Shown piece by piece: positions 26,088-34,612 of a stretch of 64,000 nt of DNA. The stretch comes from Sutcliffiella horikoshii (lineage in GTDB: Bacteria; Bacillota; Bacilli; Bacillales; Bacillaceae_I): contig NZ_VTEV01000006.1 in assembly GCF_008180725.1 (NCBI RefSeq), forward strand, positions 191,600 through 255,599, in the 5' to 3' direction. Under the pieces are notes generated by a model. The model searched no databases. It had not been told where the DNA came from and worked only from the letters and a program-made list of their open reading frames with translations. Positions within the stretch are counted from its first letter, which is position 1, and each line of letters begins with the position of its first letter. The translations under genes and the position numbers were made by a program.

Positions 26088-26936
26088 TTAGTCTTTAATT
26101 CTTAATTGGCTTAATACAATCTTTTCCCATACTCCCCATGGCAATAGACGCTTGGCAAGTAGAGAGAGTCTTACACCCTTTCCGACGGTATAGCGGAGTG
26201 TGGGAGTTTTCTTCATATCGGCTATCTTCAACACCAGGTTAGCAACTTCAACAGGGTCCCCATACTTTTCTCGATCTTTTTGAAGTCTGTTATTCATTCC
26301 TGTAAACAATTCAAGGTATGGGGAATCGGAGTTTCCAGCTTTGGATGACATATGGGTGCCAGAAGACCAAATATTCGTTTGAAACGAGCCTGGTTCCACA
26401 AGGACCACGTCTATGCCGAACTTCTTTACCTCCAGTCTGAGACTCTCACTGTACCCTTCTAAAGCGTATTTAGAGGAAACGTAAGGGGAAAGGCCGGGGA
26501 AGCCAATTAAGCCGCTGATGGAGCTAATATTGATAATTCTGCCATTGCCTTTCTTTCGCATCATCGGAAGCACATGATTTGTTACCCTCATTACTCCCAA
26601 AAGGTTGGTTTCCAATTGGAACTGATACTCCTCCATACTCAACTCTTCAGCAAAACCAGCAACAGCAAAACCTGCATTATTGATTAGCACATCCACACGG
26701 TCTAGACCTTGAACAAAGCTACCGAAATTATTAACAGATTCTTCATCTGTTACATCCAATAAAACAAAAGTCAGATTGTCCGTATCCATTGGAGTCAATC
26801 CTTCCAATAAGGTGGATTTCTTCGCTTCATCCCTGATCGTTGCAACTACATGATATCCCACTTTTAGAAAAGCTTTTGTAAATGTTTTTCCAAAGCCTCC
26901 GGAAGCACCTGTAATGATGACTGTCTTATTTTTCAT
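26088..26936 (-). CDS. Short-chain dehydrogenase/reductase
   Basis: 282 residues. Cofactor motif TGASGGFGK (about 8-16), NNAGFAVAG, catalytic Ser in IINISSISG and YxxxK in PYVSSKYALEG. Classical SDR length plus a C-terminal extension ending LSQLRIKD. Substrate unknown. The ATG follows GGGAGGTTATT. It stands alone, divergent from the DedA gene. Confidence 0.88.
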   Translation of the reverse strand: MKNKTVIITGASGGFGKTFTKAFLKVGYHVVATIRDEAKKSTLLEGLTPMDTDNLTFVLLDVTDEESVNNFGSFVQGLDRVDVLINNAGFAVAGFAEELSMEEYQFQLETNLLGVMRVTNHVLPMMRKKGNGRIINISSISGLIGFPGLSPYVSSKYALEGYSESLRLEVKKFGIDVVLVEPGSFQTNIWSSGTHMSSKAGNSDSPYLELFTGMNNRLQKDREKYGDPVEVANLVLKIADMKKTPTLRYTVGKGVRLSLLAKRLLPWGVWEKIVLSQLRIKD

Positions 26937-27073
26937 GGAAATAACCTCCCTAGCATTAATTGGTAAAGAGTTTGATAGTTTATTTATAAAATATAAAAGG
27001 AATAAATACTATACAGTGACAATGGCGTTTGGAAGCATAACAAACTTTGCTTCAGGCAGAAAGAAGGGGTCAC

Positions 27074-27685
27074 ATGGATTTCACCATTATCTTAGAAATA
27101 ATAAAGGAATTTGGATATATAGGATTATTTTTATGGCTTTGGTTAGGGATGTTTGGTATCCCGGTCCCTAATGAAGTTTTTGTGAGCTCAGTAGGGATTG
27201 TCGCACAAAAGGGACTCCTTGAAACATCGCCTGCATTAATTACAATTTATCTAGGAGTGATAGCAAGTTTAACCACCTGTTACTTTCTAGGACGGTTCTT
27301 AGGGAAAGGCGTGTATTCAAAGCTTGAGAAACACGAGAAAATGGAAGCTTCCTTTGAAAAGGGGGAAGAACTTTTAAATAAATATCATGCCTATGCATTA
27401 TGTATTTCCTATTTCCTGCCCGGAGTGAGAAATGTCGTTCCTTTTTTGGCTGGATTTATGAAACTGCCATACTATCAGTTTGCCATAGCAGCTTATACAT
27501 CTGCAATTCTTTGGGTGACGACATTCTTCTTCATGGGGAGGCTAGTGTGGAACTATGCACAGCTTTTCGTGGTGTTTAGATTGGAGTTGCTGATTGCCGC
27601 ATTTGTTTTTGTCTTGTTGTACTTTGCTTATGACAGGTACAAAAAACAAAACGACCCCAGCTTTATTTTCCAAAAGTATCGTTAA
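27074..27685 (+). CDS. DedA-family membrane protein
   Basis: 203 residues from the ATG at 27074 (AAGAAGGGG site; upstream in-frame Met at 27047 has none). DedA/VTT pattern: GIPVPNEV near 30, then FLGRFLGKG and SYFLPGVRNVVPFLAGF, with several membrane segments. DedA proteins act as lipid scramblases or flippases, including undecaprenyl-phosphate recycling. Which lipid this one moves is not shown. Confidence 0.9.
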   Translation: MDFTIILEIIKEFGYIGLFLWLWLGMFGIPVPNEVFVSSVGIVAQKGLLETSPALITIYLGVIASLTTCYFLGRFLGKGVYSKLEKHEKMEASFEKGEELLNKYHAYALCISYFLPGVRNVVPFLAGFMKLPYYQFAIAAYTSAILWVTTFFFMGRLVWNYAQLFVVFRLELLIAAFVFVLLYFAYDRYKKQNDPSFIFQKYR

Positions 27686-27744
27686 CGTATATGTTAGGCC
27701 GTCCTCTCATAGACTAAGAATAAAAGGTTAAGAGGATGGTGGTC

Positions 27745-28368
27745 ATGTTGCAACGAACGATGCTTGTTCAAGGAACGGCAAAAAAAGAAGTCCAACCGGA
27801 TATTGCGTACCTGCAATTAGGAGTGGTCACCACCAATCCTGATGTACAACGAGCGCAAGAAGAAAATAGATTGATAGCTAATCGAATGATTCAAGCCCTA
27901 ATAGCAGCCGGCATTCCTCGAGAAGACATTGAAACATCCTCTTATACTTCATTTCCGCGTTATGAAACAGATCCATCAGGTAATTCTGTCCTATCAGGCT
28001 ATGAAGTCCGCCACATATTCCGCATAGCAGTCAGAGATATTACAAAAGCTGGCACCATCGTCGATTTGGCATTTGAAAATGGTGCAAATATTTCTGAGAG
28101 TGTATCCTTTGAAGTTTCTAATTATAACGAAATCTATCGTCATGTCTTGCAGCTGGCAGTTGTGGATGGGGCGAAAAAGGCACATGCAATGGCTGTAACT
28201 CTACAAGTTTGCCTTTCTCCCGTACCAATGAAGGTGGAGGAGGTTACACAACAGGTATTTGCAGGGCCACGTTATGCCTCTTTGTCTGTTCAAGAAAAAG
28301 CAAGCACACCAATTGAGCCACAAGAAATTACTATTAGAGCCTCTGTTAATCTTGAATATATATATTAA
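27745..28368 (+). CDS. SIMPL-domain (DUF541) protein
   Basis: 207 residues from the ATG at 27745; the ATG at 27736 overlaps the ribosome site AGAGG. The SIMPL pattern is clear: VQGTAKKEVQPDIAYLQLGV at the start, AGIPREDIETSSYTSFPRYE in the middle (split before FPRYE), and ...ITIRASVNLEYIY at the end. No signal peptide, unlike many relatives. Function of the family is unclear. Confidence 0.85.
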   Translation: MLQRTMLVQGTAKKEVQPDIAYLQLGVVTTNPDVQRAQEENRLIANRMIQALIAAGIPREDIETSSYTSFPRYETDPSGNSVLSGYEVRHIFRIAVRDITKAGTIVDLAFENGANISESVSFEVSNYNEIYRHVLQLAVVDGAKKAHAMAVTLQVCLSPVPMKVEEVTQQVFAGPRYASLSVQEKASTPIEPQEITIRASVNLEYIY

Positions 28369-28417
28369 AAAAACAGACCGTTTCGTCTTCCAGTTTGGAA
28401 GGTGGCGGTCTGTTTTT
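28369..28417. terminator. Terminator after the SIMPL gene
   Basis: AAAAACAGACCG (28369-28380) and CGGTCTGTTTTT (28406-28417) form a 12-bp stem, enclosing a small CTTCC/GGAAG hairpin. Confidence 0.85.
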
Positions 28418-28458
28418 AACACAAACATTAATTTTTTATGCAAAAAGGGGGGAGATCC

Positions 28459-28551
28459 ATGCTGGATTGGACGGCACTTATTCCTATTTTTGTATTATTC
28501 TCTGTGTATTTTCTTTTTGCAGTAGTATTATTAAGAGATAAGCAGAAATAA
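28459..28551 (+). CDS. Small single-span membrane protein
   Basis: 30 residues starting MLDWTALIPIFVLF and ending LLRDKQK, with one hydrophobic helix filling most of its length and a basic tail. A strong AAAAGGGGGGAG site precedes the ATG. It lies 14 bp upstream of the thioesterase gene, probably co-transcribed. Function unknown. Confidence 0.65.
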   Translation: MLDWTALIPIFVLFSVYFLFAVVLLRDKQK

Positions 28552-28565
28552 AGGAGGAAACAGAA

Positions 28566-28949
28566 TTGGAACTAGAAAATACACTAATAGACTTACTTGG
28601 AATCGAAATTGTAGAACTGTCGGAAGAAAGAGCAGTGGCCACTATGCCAGTAGATAAACGCACACATCAACCATTCGGATTGTTGCATGGAGGAGCGTCA
28701 GTAGCCTTGGCTGAGACGATTGCAAGTATCGGGACTTTTAATCTGATTGACAAGGAAATCGAAATCTGTGTCGGTTTGGAGATAAATGCAAATCACCTAA
28801 AAGGGAAAAAGGATGGGGTAGTGAAGGCAATCGGAACTCCATTACACCGCGGGAAATCTACAATGGTTTGGGATATTAAAATCGTTGATGAGGAAGACGC
28901 GTTGATTTGTATTTCCCGTTGTACCATGGCTATTTTGAAGAAAAGGTAA
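28566..28949 (+). CDS. yuxO: Hotdog-fold thioesterase, YuxO/MenI-like
   Basis: 127 residues from a TTG behind AAAGGAGGAAACAG. The PaaI/hotdog motif HQPFGLLHGGASVALAETIA (about 35-54) holds the catalytic Glu in ALAET. Length and pattern match B. subtilis YuxO, a putative 1,4-dihydroxy-2-naphthoyl-CoA hydrolase. In B. subtilis it neighbours the mrp operon, part of the synteny seen here. Substrate is inferred. Confidence 0.85.
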   Translation: MELENTLIDLLGIEIVELSEERAVATMPVDKRTHQPFGLLHGGASVALAETIASIGTFNLIDKEIEICVGLEINANHLKGKKDGVVKAIGTPLHRGKSTMVWDIKIVDEEDALICISRCTMAILKKR

Positions 28950-28979
28950 AGAAAGAAAAAGAGAAGAGGAGTGGGGGTT

Positions 28980-29699
28980 TTAAACCTCCATTCCCCTCCT
29001 CGCCAAATGCTTCAGCCCTTCACGTCGACTAAGTGGCGCCAAATCCTCCGTAGAGTTAATGAAACTCCGCACTTTAGCTGGAGCAGTTTTGGAATACTCC
29101 CTTAATGCCCAGCCAATCGCCTTTTGAATAAAAAACTCCCTAGACCCCTTTGTAGCCTCAATATAGGAAAACAGCTTCTCAGCATCTGTCTTACTTTTGT
29201 ACTTCAATTGAAAAAGAATAGCCGATCTTTGCAGCCAGAAATTTTCGGACTCAACCCACCTATCTGGAAAATCCTCTATACTTGCCTTCTCCCTCAGCAA
29301 AATTGCCCCGACATGATGTGGTGCAATATGATCCACTGTGTCCCACCAGGAATTTGTACTAATCAATTCTTCCAAAAAGGGAAGCCACTCAGCGTCCAGC
29401 TTCATAATATGAACATCTATCATCGCGAGGGCCGCATAATGGAACTCCCTTTCAGGCTGAGTATATAAAAAAGTTACAAGCGGCTTAATCCAATCTCGTT
29501 CTGGCTTGCCATATTCCACAAAAAATCTTTTTAAGAACTCTTTTCGCTCAGGCGACTTAATCCCTAAGAACGAGAAGTGATTGCGCATATAATTTTCCAT
29601 AGGCTCTCTATTCCATTCATTCCGATTTGTCCGAAACAAATCGATTAACTCATTTTGATACCTTTCCAATGGAATGCTCGCCATAAAAAAACCCCCCAT
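28980..29699 (-). CDS. DNA alkylation repair protein (AlkD family)
   Basis: 239 residues of HEAT-like helical repeats: ERKEFLKRFFVEYG, REFHYAALAMIDVH, NSWWDTVDHIAPHHVG (the AlkD Trp/Asp signature), FWLQRSAILFQL, EFFIQKAIGWALREYSK. AlkD glycosylases excise bulky alkylated bases. Two starts are possible: ATG 29699 (AAAGGA) and ATG 29684 (GGGGGG). Both lie in or just after the terminator hairpin of the upstream MFS gene, an odd arrangement. Confidence 0.9.
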   Translation of the reverse strand: MGGFFMASIPLERYQNELIDLFRTNRNEWNREPMENYMRNHFSFLGIKSPERKEFLKRFFVEYGKPERDWIKPLVTFLYTQPEREFHYAALAMIDVHIMKLDAEWLPFLEELISTNSWWDTVDHIAPHHVGAILLREKASIEDFPDRWVESENFWLQRSAILFQLKYKSKTDAEKLFSYIEATKGSREFFIQKAIGWALREYSKTAPAKVRSFINSTEDLAPLSRREGLKHLARRGMEV

Positions 29700-29739
29700 A
29701 TCCTGTCCTTTTACTAGTAGAATACAGGATATTGGGAGG
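29685..29739 (-). terminator. MFS-gene terminator that embeds the alkD start region
   Basis: On the minus strand, the arm at 29739-29724 pairs with 29706-29692 (15 bp, one mismatch and one bulge), followed by T7 (29691-29685) and immediately by the alkD ATG at 29684. The alternative ATG at 29699 lies in the second arm. Confidence 0.8.
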
Positions 29740-29756
29740 CGGTTAAACCAAACATT

Positions 29757-31058
29757 TTAAGATTCTGCCGTTTTCTTCGCACTTTCTGAATGAAGAATGC
29801 TATAGAGTAACATCACTCCTGAGCATAAAAAGATAAAACTAGTGATATAGAACACAGTAGTAATCCCGTAAAAGCCAGCAATCATTCCACCCATTACAGG
29901 TCCAATAACATTCCCTAGGAATCTGAAACTGACATTGTAGCCGAGCACTTCTCCCTGCATGGATAACGGAGCTACATTACGGATATATGCGGTCATACAT
30001 GGAATCAAACCACCTACCACCATGCCAAACAAGAAACGGAACAGAACAAGTTGCCAAAGCGACGTGGCAAGCGCTTGAGGAATAAAGAGTATCGAGCTTG
30101 CAAGCATAAGAATCACGATGACTTTGTCATGGCCAATGTTATCCCCAAGTTTTCCCCAGTTCCGTGACGCTAACAAATTACCAAAGCCTGTGGCAGAGAA
30201 TGCAAACCCTGCAAGCAAGGCGATATTTGTTGCGACTCCACCTGTTAATTCATTCACATAAAGTGCAAGTAAGGGCTGAATGCTAAAATTAGCTGCCTGG
30301 ATGAACATGGATAAGAACATAATCTTAAGCAATAGCGGTTTTTGTAGGATATATTGCAGTACTTCTTTCCGTGAATATTTCTTTTCTTTTTGATTTGCAG
30401 AACTTTTTTTCTTCTCTTTAATGCCGAATGCCACTAGAATCACAGCTAAATAAATTAGGGCTGATGTAAGGAAAAACGTGTAGGCAAAGCCGAAGGAATC
30501 CGCAAGCATGCCGCCAATCAATGGGCCGAGGAGTCCGCCGGAAACCGTACCTGTCTGTAAGGTTCCGAGTGTTTTTCCTGCAATCTCTTTTGGTGCTTGA
30601 GAGGAGATTAAAGCCATTGAAGTCGGGATGAATCCGGTTGCCAATCCCATGAACATCCGGAGAATGAACAGTCCATGAACAGAATCCACAACACTCATCA
30701 ACAGGATGCTGGTTGCAATCCCTGTTCCTGTTAACAACAAGATCGGCTTAAACCCGTACTTATCCCCAATTCTCCCCCAAATCGGTGAAACGAAAAACGC
30801 TGTGAGAAAGGTAATGCCAAAAATAAACCCCGACCAACGCTGTACATAGGAATCGGAGTAATTCCCAAACGTCTCAATGAATAAGGATAAGAAAGGGAGA
30901 ATCATAGTAGCACTAGCAGCAACGAAAAAGTTCGCAATCCACATGATGAACAAGTTTCGTCCTGATATGGAGATGATCGTCACCTTCTCTTCATAAATTT
31001 CGGATTTTAAATATTTCGTATAACTAAATAATAACGCATTCTCCAGGAAAATCAACAA
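29757..31058 (-). CDS. MFS multidrug-type efflux transporter
   Basis: Up to 433 residues with twelve membrane segments. Motif A-like GRIGDKYGFKPILL follows segment 2 and a second copy NWGKLGDNIGHDKVIV lies mid-protein; SAPKEIAGKTLGTLQTGTVSGG is the antiporter motif C region (split at the Gly-rich part). The start is uncertain: the first about 25 residues fit no membrane pattern, and a GTG at 30983 near NLFIMWIANFF is plausible. It sits where B. subtilis carries the MFS gene yuxJ, beside kapD. Confidence 0.85.
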   Translation of the reverse strand: MLIFLENALLFSYTKYLKSEIYEEKVTIISISGRNLFIMWIANFFVAASATMILPFLSLFIETFGNYSDSYVQRWSGFIFGITFLTAFFVSPIWGRIGDKYGFKPILLLTGTGIATSILLMSVVDSVHGLFILRMFMGLATGFIPTSMALISSQAPKEIAGKTLGTLQTGTVSGGLLGPLIGGMLADSFGFAYTFFLTSALIYLAVILVAFGIKEKKKSSANQKEKKYSRKEVLQYILQKPLLLKIMFLSMFIQAANFSIQPLLALYVNELTGGVATNIALLAGFAFSATGFGNLLASRNWGKLGDNIGHDKVIVILMLASSILFIPQALATSLWQLVLFRFLFGMVVGGLIPCMTAYIRNVAPLSMQGEVLGYNVSFRFLGNVIGPVMGGMIAGFYGITTVFYITSFIFLCSGVMLLYSILHSESAKKTAES

Positions 31059-31164
31059 AACAAGCTTTATTTTTGGAAAAATGAGTGAATTTCGTGCTAA
31101 AAACGTTATTCACCGTGATATAATATAGTAATAAAATTCTGAAAATTAAAGAGGGAGGGGAACC

Positions 31165-31788
31165 ATGAAATCAACACCGATACATTTGTTTATTGATTTT
31201 GAATTTACGATGCCCGAAAATAGAAACTATCCAAAAAATTTTTTCCCCGAAATCATTGAAGCTGGAATTGTTGCAGTGGAAAAAGATAAAATAATGGACC
31301 AATATTCAAACTATATCCGCCCAACCGCATTTCCAACTTTGACTAACCGTTGTAAGTCTTTCTTAAATATCAGTCAAAGGGATGTCCTTGAGGGGGCAAG
31401 TTTTGAAAAGTTGATAGATGTTTTGAATTCCTATAACGTGCAAGAGAGGGGAACAGTTGTAACGTGGGGGAATATGGACATGAAGGTGCTAAGAAACAAC
31501 TGTGATTATCACGGAGTACCTTTTCCGTTGACGTGCAAGCATGTTGATCTTTCGATGGAATACAAGAAATTCTTTGGTGACCAAAATCAAACCGGGCTAT
31601 GGAAAGCTGTGCAAGAATACGGAAAGGAAGGAACAGGTAAGCACCATCGGGCACTTGATGATGCGCTTACGACATTTAATATCTTTCGACTCGTTGAAAA
31701 GGACAAAAGTTATCTTGCCAAACCAGAACCTACTACCATTGGAGACCGAATTGACCTTTCCAAGATAATAAATAAATATGCCTTATAA
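31165..31788 (+). CDS. kapD: KapD, DnaQ-like 3'-5' exonuclease; inhibitor of the KinA pathway
   Basis: 207 residues. DEDD exonuclease motifs: IDFEFT (Asp11, Glu13), TWGNMD and HHRALDDALTT. B. subtilis KapD reduces sporulation through the KinA phosphorelay. The ATG follows AGGGAGGGG. It converges on kapB, as in B. subtilis. Confidence 0.92.
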   Translation: MKSTPIHLFIDFEFTMPENRNYPKNFFPEIIEAGIVAVEKDKIMDQYSNYIRPTAFPTLTNRCKSFLNISQRDVLEGASFEKLIDVLNSYNVQERGTVVTWGNMDMKVLRNNCDYHGVPFPLTCKHVDLSMEYKKFFGDQNQTGLWKAVQEYGKEGTGKHHRALDDALTTFNIFRLVEKDKSYLAKPEPTTIGDRIDLSKIINKYAL

Positions 31789-31823
31789 AAAGCCAAATCC
31801 CTTAAACAGGAGATTTGGCTTTT
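31787..31823. terminator. Bidirectional kapD/kapB terminator
   Basis: AAAAAGCCAAATC (31787-31799) pairs with GATTTGGCTTTT (31812-31823). Confidence 0.85.
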
Positions 31824-31835
31824 AGTTTGCTAGTA

Positions 31836-32219
31836 TCAAAGCTTATAATCCTTGATTAGAATGGAAAAGTTTTCTATGCTTCTTTTTGCCCAAAGGCTAT
31901 CGTCATTCTCGAGTGCTTGCGTTGCTGAGTTTAGTGCAATTTTCAATGATTCTTTGTAATCAAGAACTTCCCCATCATAGGGCTTCACCATGTTTTTAGG
32001 TATGTTGGTCTGTTCATGAAAAGCCAAAGCCCGACGCTCATGAAAGAGCGGAACGTCCGTTTCTTTTGGTGCGTGCAAATCCCCTTGCTGTGGATGCTTC
32101 ACTACTGCTTTTACTTTCACTAAATAATGCATAGGGCGAATAGCTGTTACTTCCCCAATATATTTTCCAGTTTTGTAAATCCCGGTTACGATGCTGCCGA
32201 TCTCTATTTTCTCCATCAT
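31836..32219 (-). CDS. kapB: KapB, kinase-associated protein B
   Basis: 127 residues starting MMEKIEIGSIVTGIYKTGKY, with the KapB-family core YIGEVTAIRPMHYLVKVKAV and ...GDLHAPKETDVPLFHERRAL. No clear lipobox is present although the family was first described as lipoprotein-like. In B. subtilis KapB is needed for full KinB-dependent sporulation signalling. ATG after AAGGGGAC. Confidence 0.9.
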   Translation of the reverse strand: MMEKIEIGSIVTGIYKTGKYIGEVTAIRPMHYLVKVKAVVKHPQQGDLHAPKETDVPLFHERRALAFHEQTNIPKNMVKPYDGEVLDYKESLKIALNSATQALENDDSLWAKRSIENFSILIKDYKL

Positions 32220-32306
32220 AAGTCCCCTTTCGTATTAAGATAGTGATTTTTTTTGTTATATTTAGTAATATCTTGTTAAGTAAATAAAATATGGGGTGTG
32301 ACACAC

Positions 32307-33065
32307 GTGAAAAAATTGATGATTATGATGCTTGCGCTACTTCTTATTGTAACAGGTTGTGGGACAAGTACAAATGAAGAAAATGCAACTGGCAATAATG
32401 CAACAAATGAACAACAGACTGAAGAAAATGCTGGACAAGACACAGAAGATGAAGGGGCCGGTGAGGAAGTTGAAGTTGGTGAGTTTCAACAATTTACGAA
32501 CACTAGTGAGACAATTCGTACTGTAGAAATAGAAACAACAAAAGGGAAAATGGTTGTAAACCTTTATCCGGATGCAGCACCTAAAGCAGTAGAGAACTTT
32601 GTTACACATGCAGAAAATGGCTACTATGATGGATTGATCTTTCATCGTGTCATAGAAGATTTCATGATTCAAGGCGGAGATCCAGAAGGTACAGGTAGAG
32701 GTGGAGAAAGTATCTATGGTCAACCGTTTGAAGACGAGTTCAGTCGTGAGATGCTGCACTTCAGAGGTGCTCTTTCTATGGCGAATTCTGGAGCGAATAC
32801 TAACGGAAGTCAATTTTTCATTGTTCATGCTAAAGAGGTAGATGAGGCAACTATGGAATCAATGATCAAAGCGGGATATCCTGAAGAAGTTATTGAATTG
32901 TATGAGGAGAATGGCGGGACACCTGGATTAGATTTCAGACATACCGTATTTGGACAAGTGGTGGAAGGTATGGAAGTGCTTGATGCCATTGCAACAGTGG
33001 AGACTGGTGAAGCGGACAAGCCAGTAGAAGATGTCGTGATAGAGAAAATGACCGTAGTAAAATAA
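32307..33065 (+). CDS. Cyclophilin-type peptidyl-prolyl isomerase lipoprotein
   Basis: 252 residues from the GTG at 32307 (site GGGGTG). Signal peptide with lipobox LIVTGC, then an acidic Asn/Glu-rich linker to about residue 65. The cyclophilin domain follows: AVENFVTHAENGYYDGLIFH (split FHRV), GGDPEGTGRGG, GALSMANSG and GSQFFIVHA hold the usual Arg, Phe and Gln active-site positions. It should fold secreted proteins at the membrane surface. Confidence 0.92.
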   Translation: MKKLMIMMLALLLIVTGCGTSTNEENATGNNATNEQQTEENAGQDTEDEGAGEEVEVGEFQQFTNTSETIRTVEIETTKGKMVVNLYPDAAPKAVENFVTHAENGYYDGLIFHRVIEDFMIQGGDPEGTGRGGESIYGQPFEDEFSREMLHFRGALSMANSGANTNGSQFFIVHAKEVDEATMESMIKAGYPEEVIELYEENGGTPGLDFRHTVFGQVVEGMEVLDAIATVETGEADKPVEDVVIEKMTVVK

Positions 33066-33149
33066 GGAAGTGTGTGCTAGATTGGTTCCTTGCAGAAACT
33101 TTTGATATAATGAATACGTTCATAACCTTTGAAAGGTCGTGTGGTAACG

Positions 33150-33353
33150 ATGCTTAATTTTTTTATGTTACAACTATTCTTATATTTTCCAGAAGATAAA
33201 TCTGAATACATTCCTGCAGGGATTACCTTTGCCATTTTCTTTATAGCTGCCATTTTTGTTTTTCGATATATTATTAAAGTATCCAAAAGAGAAAGCCAGA
33301 AGGCGAAGGCATTAGAGGAACAGTTGCGAAGGGAAAAAGTTATTAAGGATTGA
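33150..33353 (+). CDS. Small membrane protein of unknown function
   Basis: 67 residues from the ATG at 33150: one or two hydrophobic segments (MLNFFMLQLFLYF and AGITFAIFFIAAIFVFRYII) then a basic, helical tail (KRESQKAKALEEQLRREK). The start is uncertain; GTG 33141 or TTG 33129 are in frame and GAAAGG lies at 33131-33136. No recognised family. Confidence 0.6.
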   Translation: MLNFFMLQLFLYFPEDKSEYIPAGITFAIFFIAAIFVFRYIIKVSKRESQKAKALEEQLRREKVIKD

Positions 33354-33363
33354 AATGTTTAGG

Positions 33364-33400
33364 GGCTCATTCACCAATTATGGTGAGTGAGCCTTTTTTT
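33364..33400 (+). terminator. Terminator
   Basis: GGCTCATTCACC (33364-33375) and GGTGAGTGAGCC (33382-33393) with two internal mismatches, then T7. Confidence 0.85.
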
Positions 33401-33474
33401 ATTGTACAAAAACATATTCCCCGTCATTTTCGGGGAAACTTTGGTAAAACGAGTAATGGGAGGTCGACTAGTTT

Positions 33475-34050
33475 ATGCGGGCAAAAATGTTTATCCTGCC
33501 TTTTCTGCTTTGCTTAGTTTTAACAGGGTGTATGGAAAGCAAAATAACGGCACTTGATGTGGAGATATTTAATGCAACGGGTGACTCTCTAGGAGTTGCA
33601 AAGGTTTCGGAAGATCCAAATGGCGTGAAGATTGAATTGAATCTAGAGGGACTTCCTCCCGGAGAGCATGCAGTACATATTCATGAAAAAGGATTATGCG
33701 ATGCACCAGATTTTAAAACGGCAGGCAATCACTTTAATCCTGATGACAAGCAGCATGGCTTAATGCACCCTGAAGGAGCGCATGTAGGAGACTTGCCGAA
33801 TATTATTGTGGAAGATGACGGGACGGTCATTGCAGAATTGATGGCACCACAAGCAACATTAGAGGAGGGGAAAACCTCCTTAATCGGCAAAGATGGGACG
33901 GCTATTATCATTACAGAAAATATTGATGATGGCATGACCCAACCCGCTGGTGATTCAGGAGAGAGAATTGCATGCGGCGTTATTACCAAAGAGGTCGCAG
34001 AAAAAAATGAAGCTGTGGAAGAACCGGTAGATGAAGCCGAGAAAAAATAA
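33475..34050 (+). CDS. sodC: Cu/Zn superoxide dismutase-like lipoprotein lacking one copper ligand
   Basis: 191 residues. Signal peptide with lipobox VLTGC (Cys19). SodC fold residues: copper ligands His68 and His70 (AVHIHEKG), bridging His86, zinc ligands His94, His103 and Asp106, disulfide Cys75/Cys167, and Arg164. The fourth copper ligand, expected four residues before the DD pair, is Thr147 (IIITENIDD). B. subtilis YojM likewise has lost a copper ligand (Pro). Dismutase activity is therefore doubtful; metal storage or a structural role is possible. Confidence 0.88.
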   Translation: MRAKMFILPFLLCLVLTGCMESKITALDVEIFNATGDSLGVAKVSEDPNGVKIELNLEGLPPGEHAVHIHEKGLCDAPDFKTAGNHFNPDDKQHGLMHPEGAHVGDLPNIIVEDDGTVIAELMAPQATLEEGKTSLIGKDGTAIIITENIDDGMTQPAGDSGERIACGVITKEVAEKNEAVEEPVDEAEKK

Positions 34051-34094
34051 CAACAAAAAAAGACACACTCAATGGGGTGTGTTTTTTTGTTGTT
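34049..34094. terminator. Terminator after the sodC-like gene
   Basis: ACACAC (34063-34068) pairs with GTGTGT (34077-34082); flanking A-rich and T-rich stretches extend the stem. Confidence 0.8.
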
Positions 34095-34121
34095 AATGAA
34101 TTAATAAAATAATTGAATTGT

Positions 34122-34386
34122 AGAATAGTCTTCATGCTACTCTTCATCGTCGTGATGAAGACCTGAGTGACAAGGAAAAAGGAGTAGAGATGTTCTCATG
34201 GCCAGTATGAAGACCTTGATGACGAGGAAAAAGGAGTAGAGGAGTCCTCATGGCCAGTATGAAGACCATGGTGACAAGGAAAAAGGAGTAGAGGAGTCCT
34301 CATGGCCGCTATGAAGACCTTGAAGACGAGATAGGAGGAGTAGGGAAGTGCTCATCGTCGATATGAAGACTTGAGTGACAAGGAAA
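34122..34386. repeat. Array 2: about five diverged 52-bp hairpin repeats
   Basis: GAAGAC landmarks lie at 34157, 34209, 34261, 34313 and 34365, exactly 52 bp apart. Units start GGAAAAAGGAGTAGAGGAGT; arms GTCCTCAT / ATGAAGAC stand at the same unit positions (19-26, 34-41) as in array 1, with one mismatch and a different loop (GGCCAGT). The first unit (34122-34173) is degenerate but keeps a perfect ATCTTC-type stem (TCTTCATC/GATGAAGA). Confidence 0.9.
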
Positions 34387-34612
34387 TAAAACAAAAGAAG
34401 CCTTCATTCGTTACAGAACGAAGCGCAAAGGGAAGGTCCGGCCAATATTCAAAGCACCTGGGACCATCATTTATTTTTGGCAGCATTAGCTGAGGGTAAC
34501 TAACTTTTTTGTTCGAATTCCTTTGTATTATTAAAGAAATATTCGTAATCATATTGACACAGTTCATAGTTTTAAGATAATTTTAAATTTATAGATAAAA
34601 GGGGGTGCATCT
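34387..34612. other. Intergenic stretch between array 2 and the phosphatase gene
   Basis: No supported gene. A minus-strand frame (34567-34352) of 71 codons lacks a ribosome site but contains a coding-looking stretch (VSYPQLMLPKINDGPRCFEY); it may be a remnant. The GAAG/CTTC-rich part near 34400 can fold locally. Confidence 0.4.

Noticed and set aside
26914..27171. 85-codon open frame
   Set aside because: Overlaps the DedA gene in another frame; the DedA frame has the ribosome site and family motifs.
34390..34520. Riboswitch or T-box leader before the phosphatase gene
   Set aside because: The stretch can fold locally, but I found no T-box sequence or known riboswitch core on either strand.
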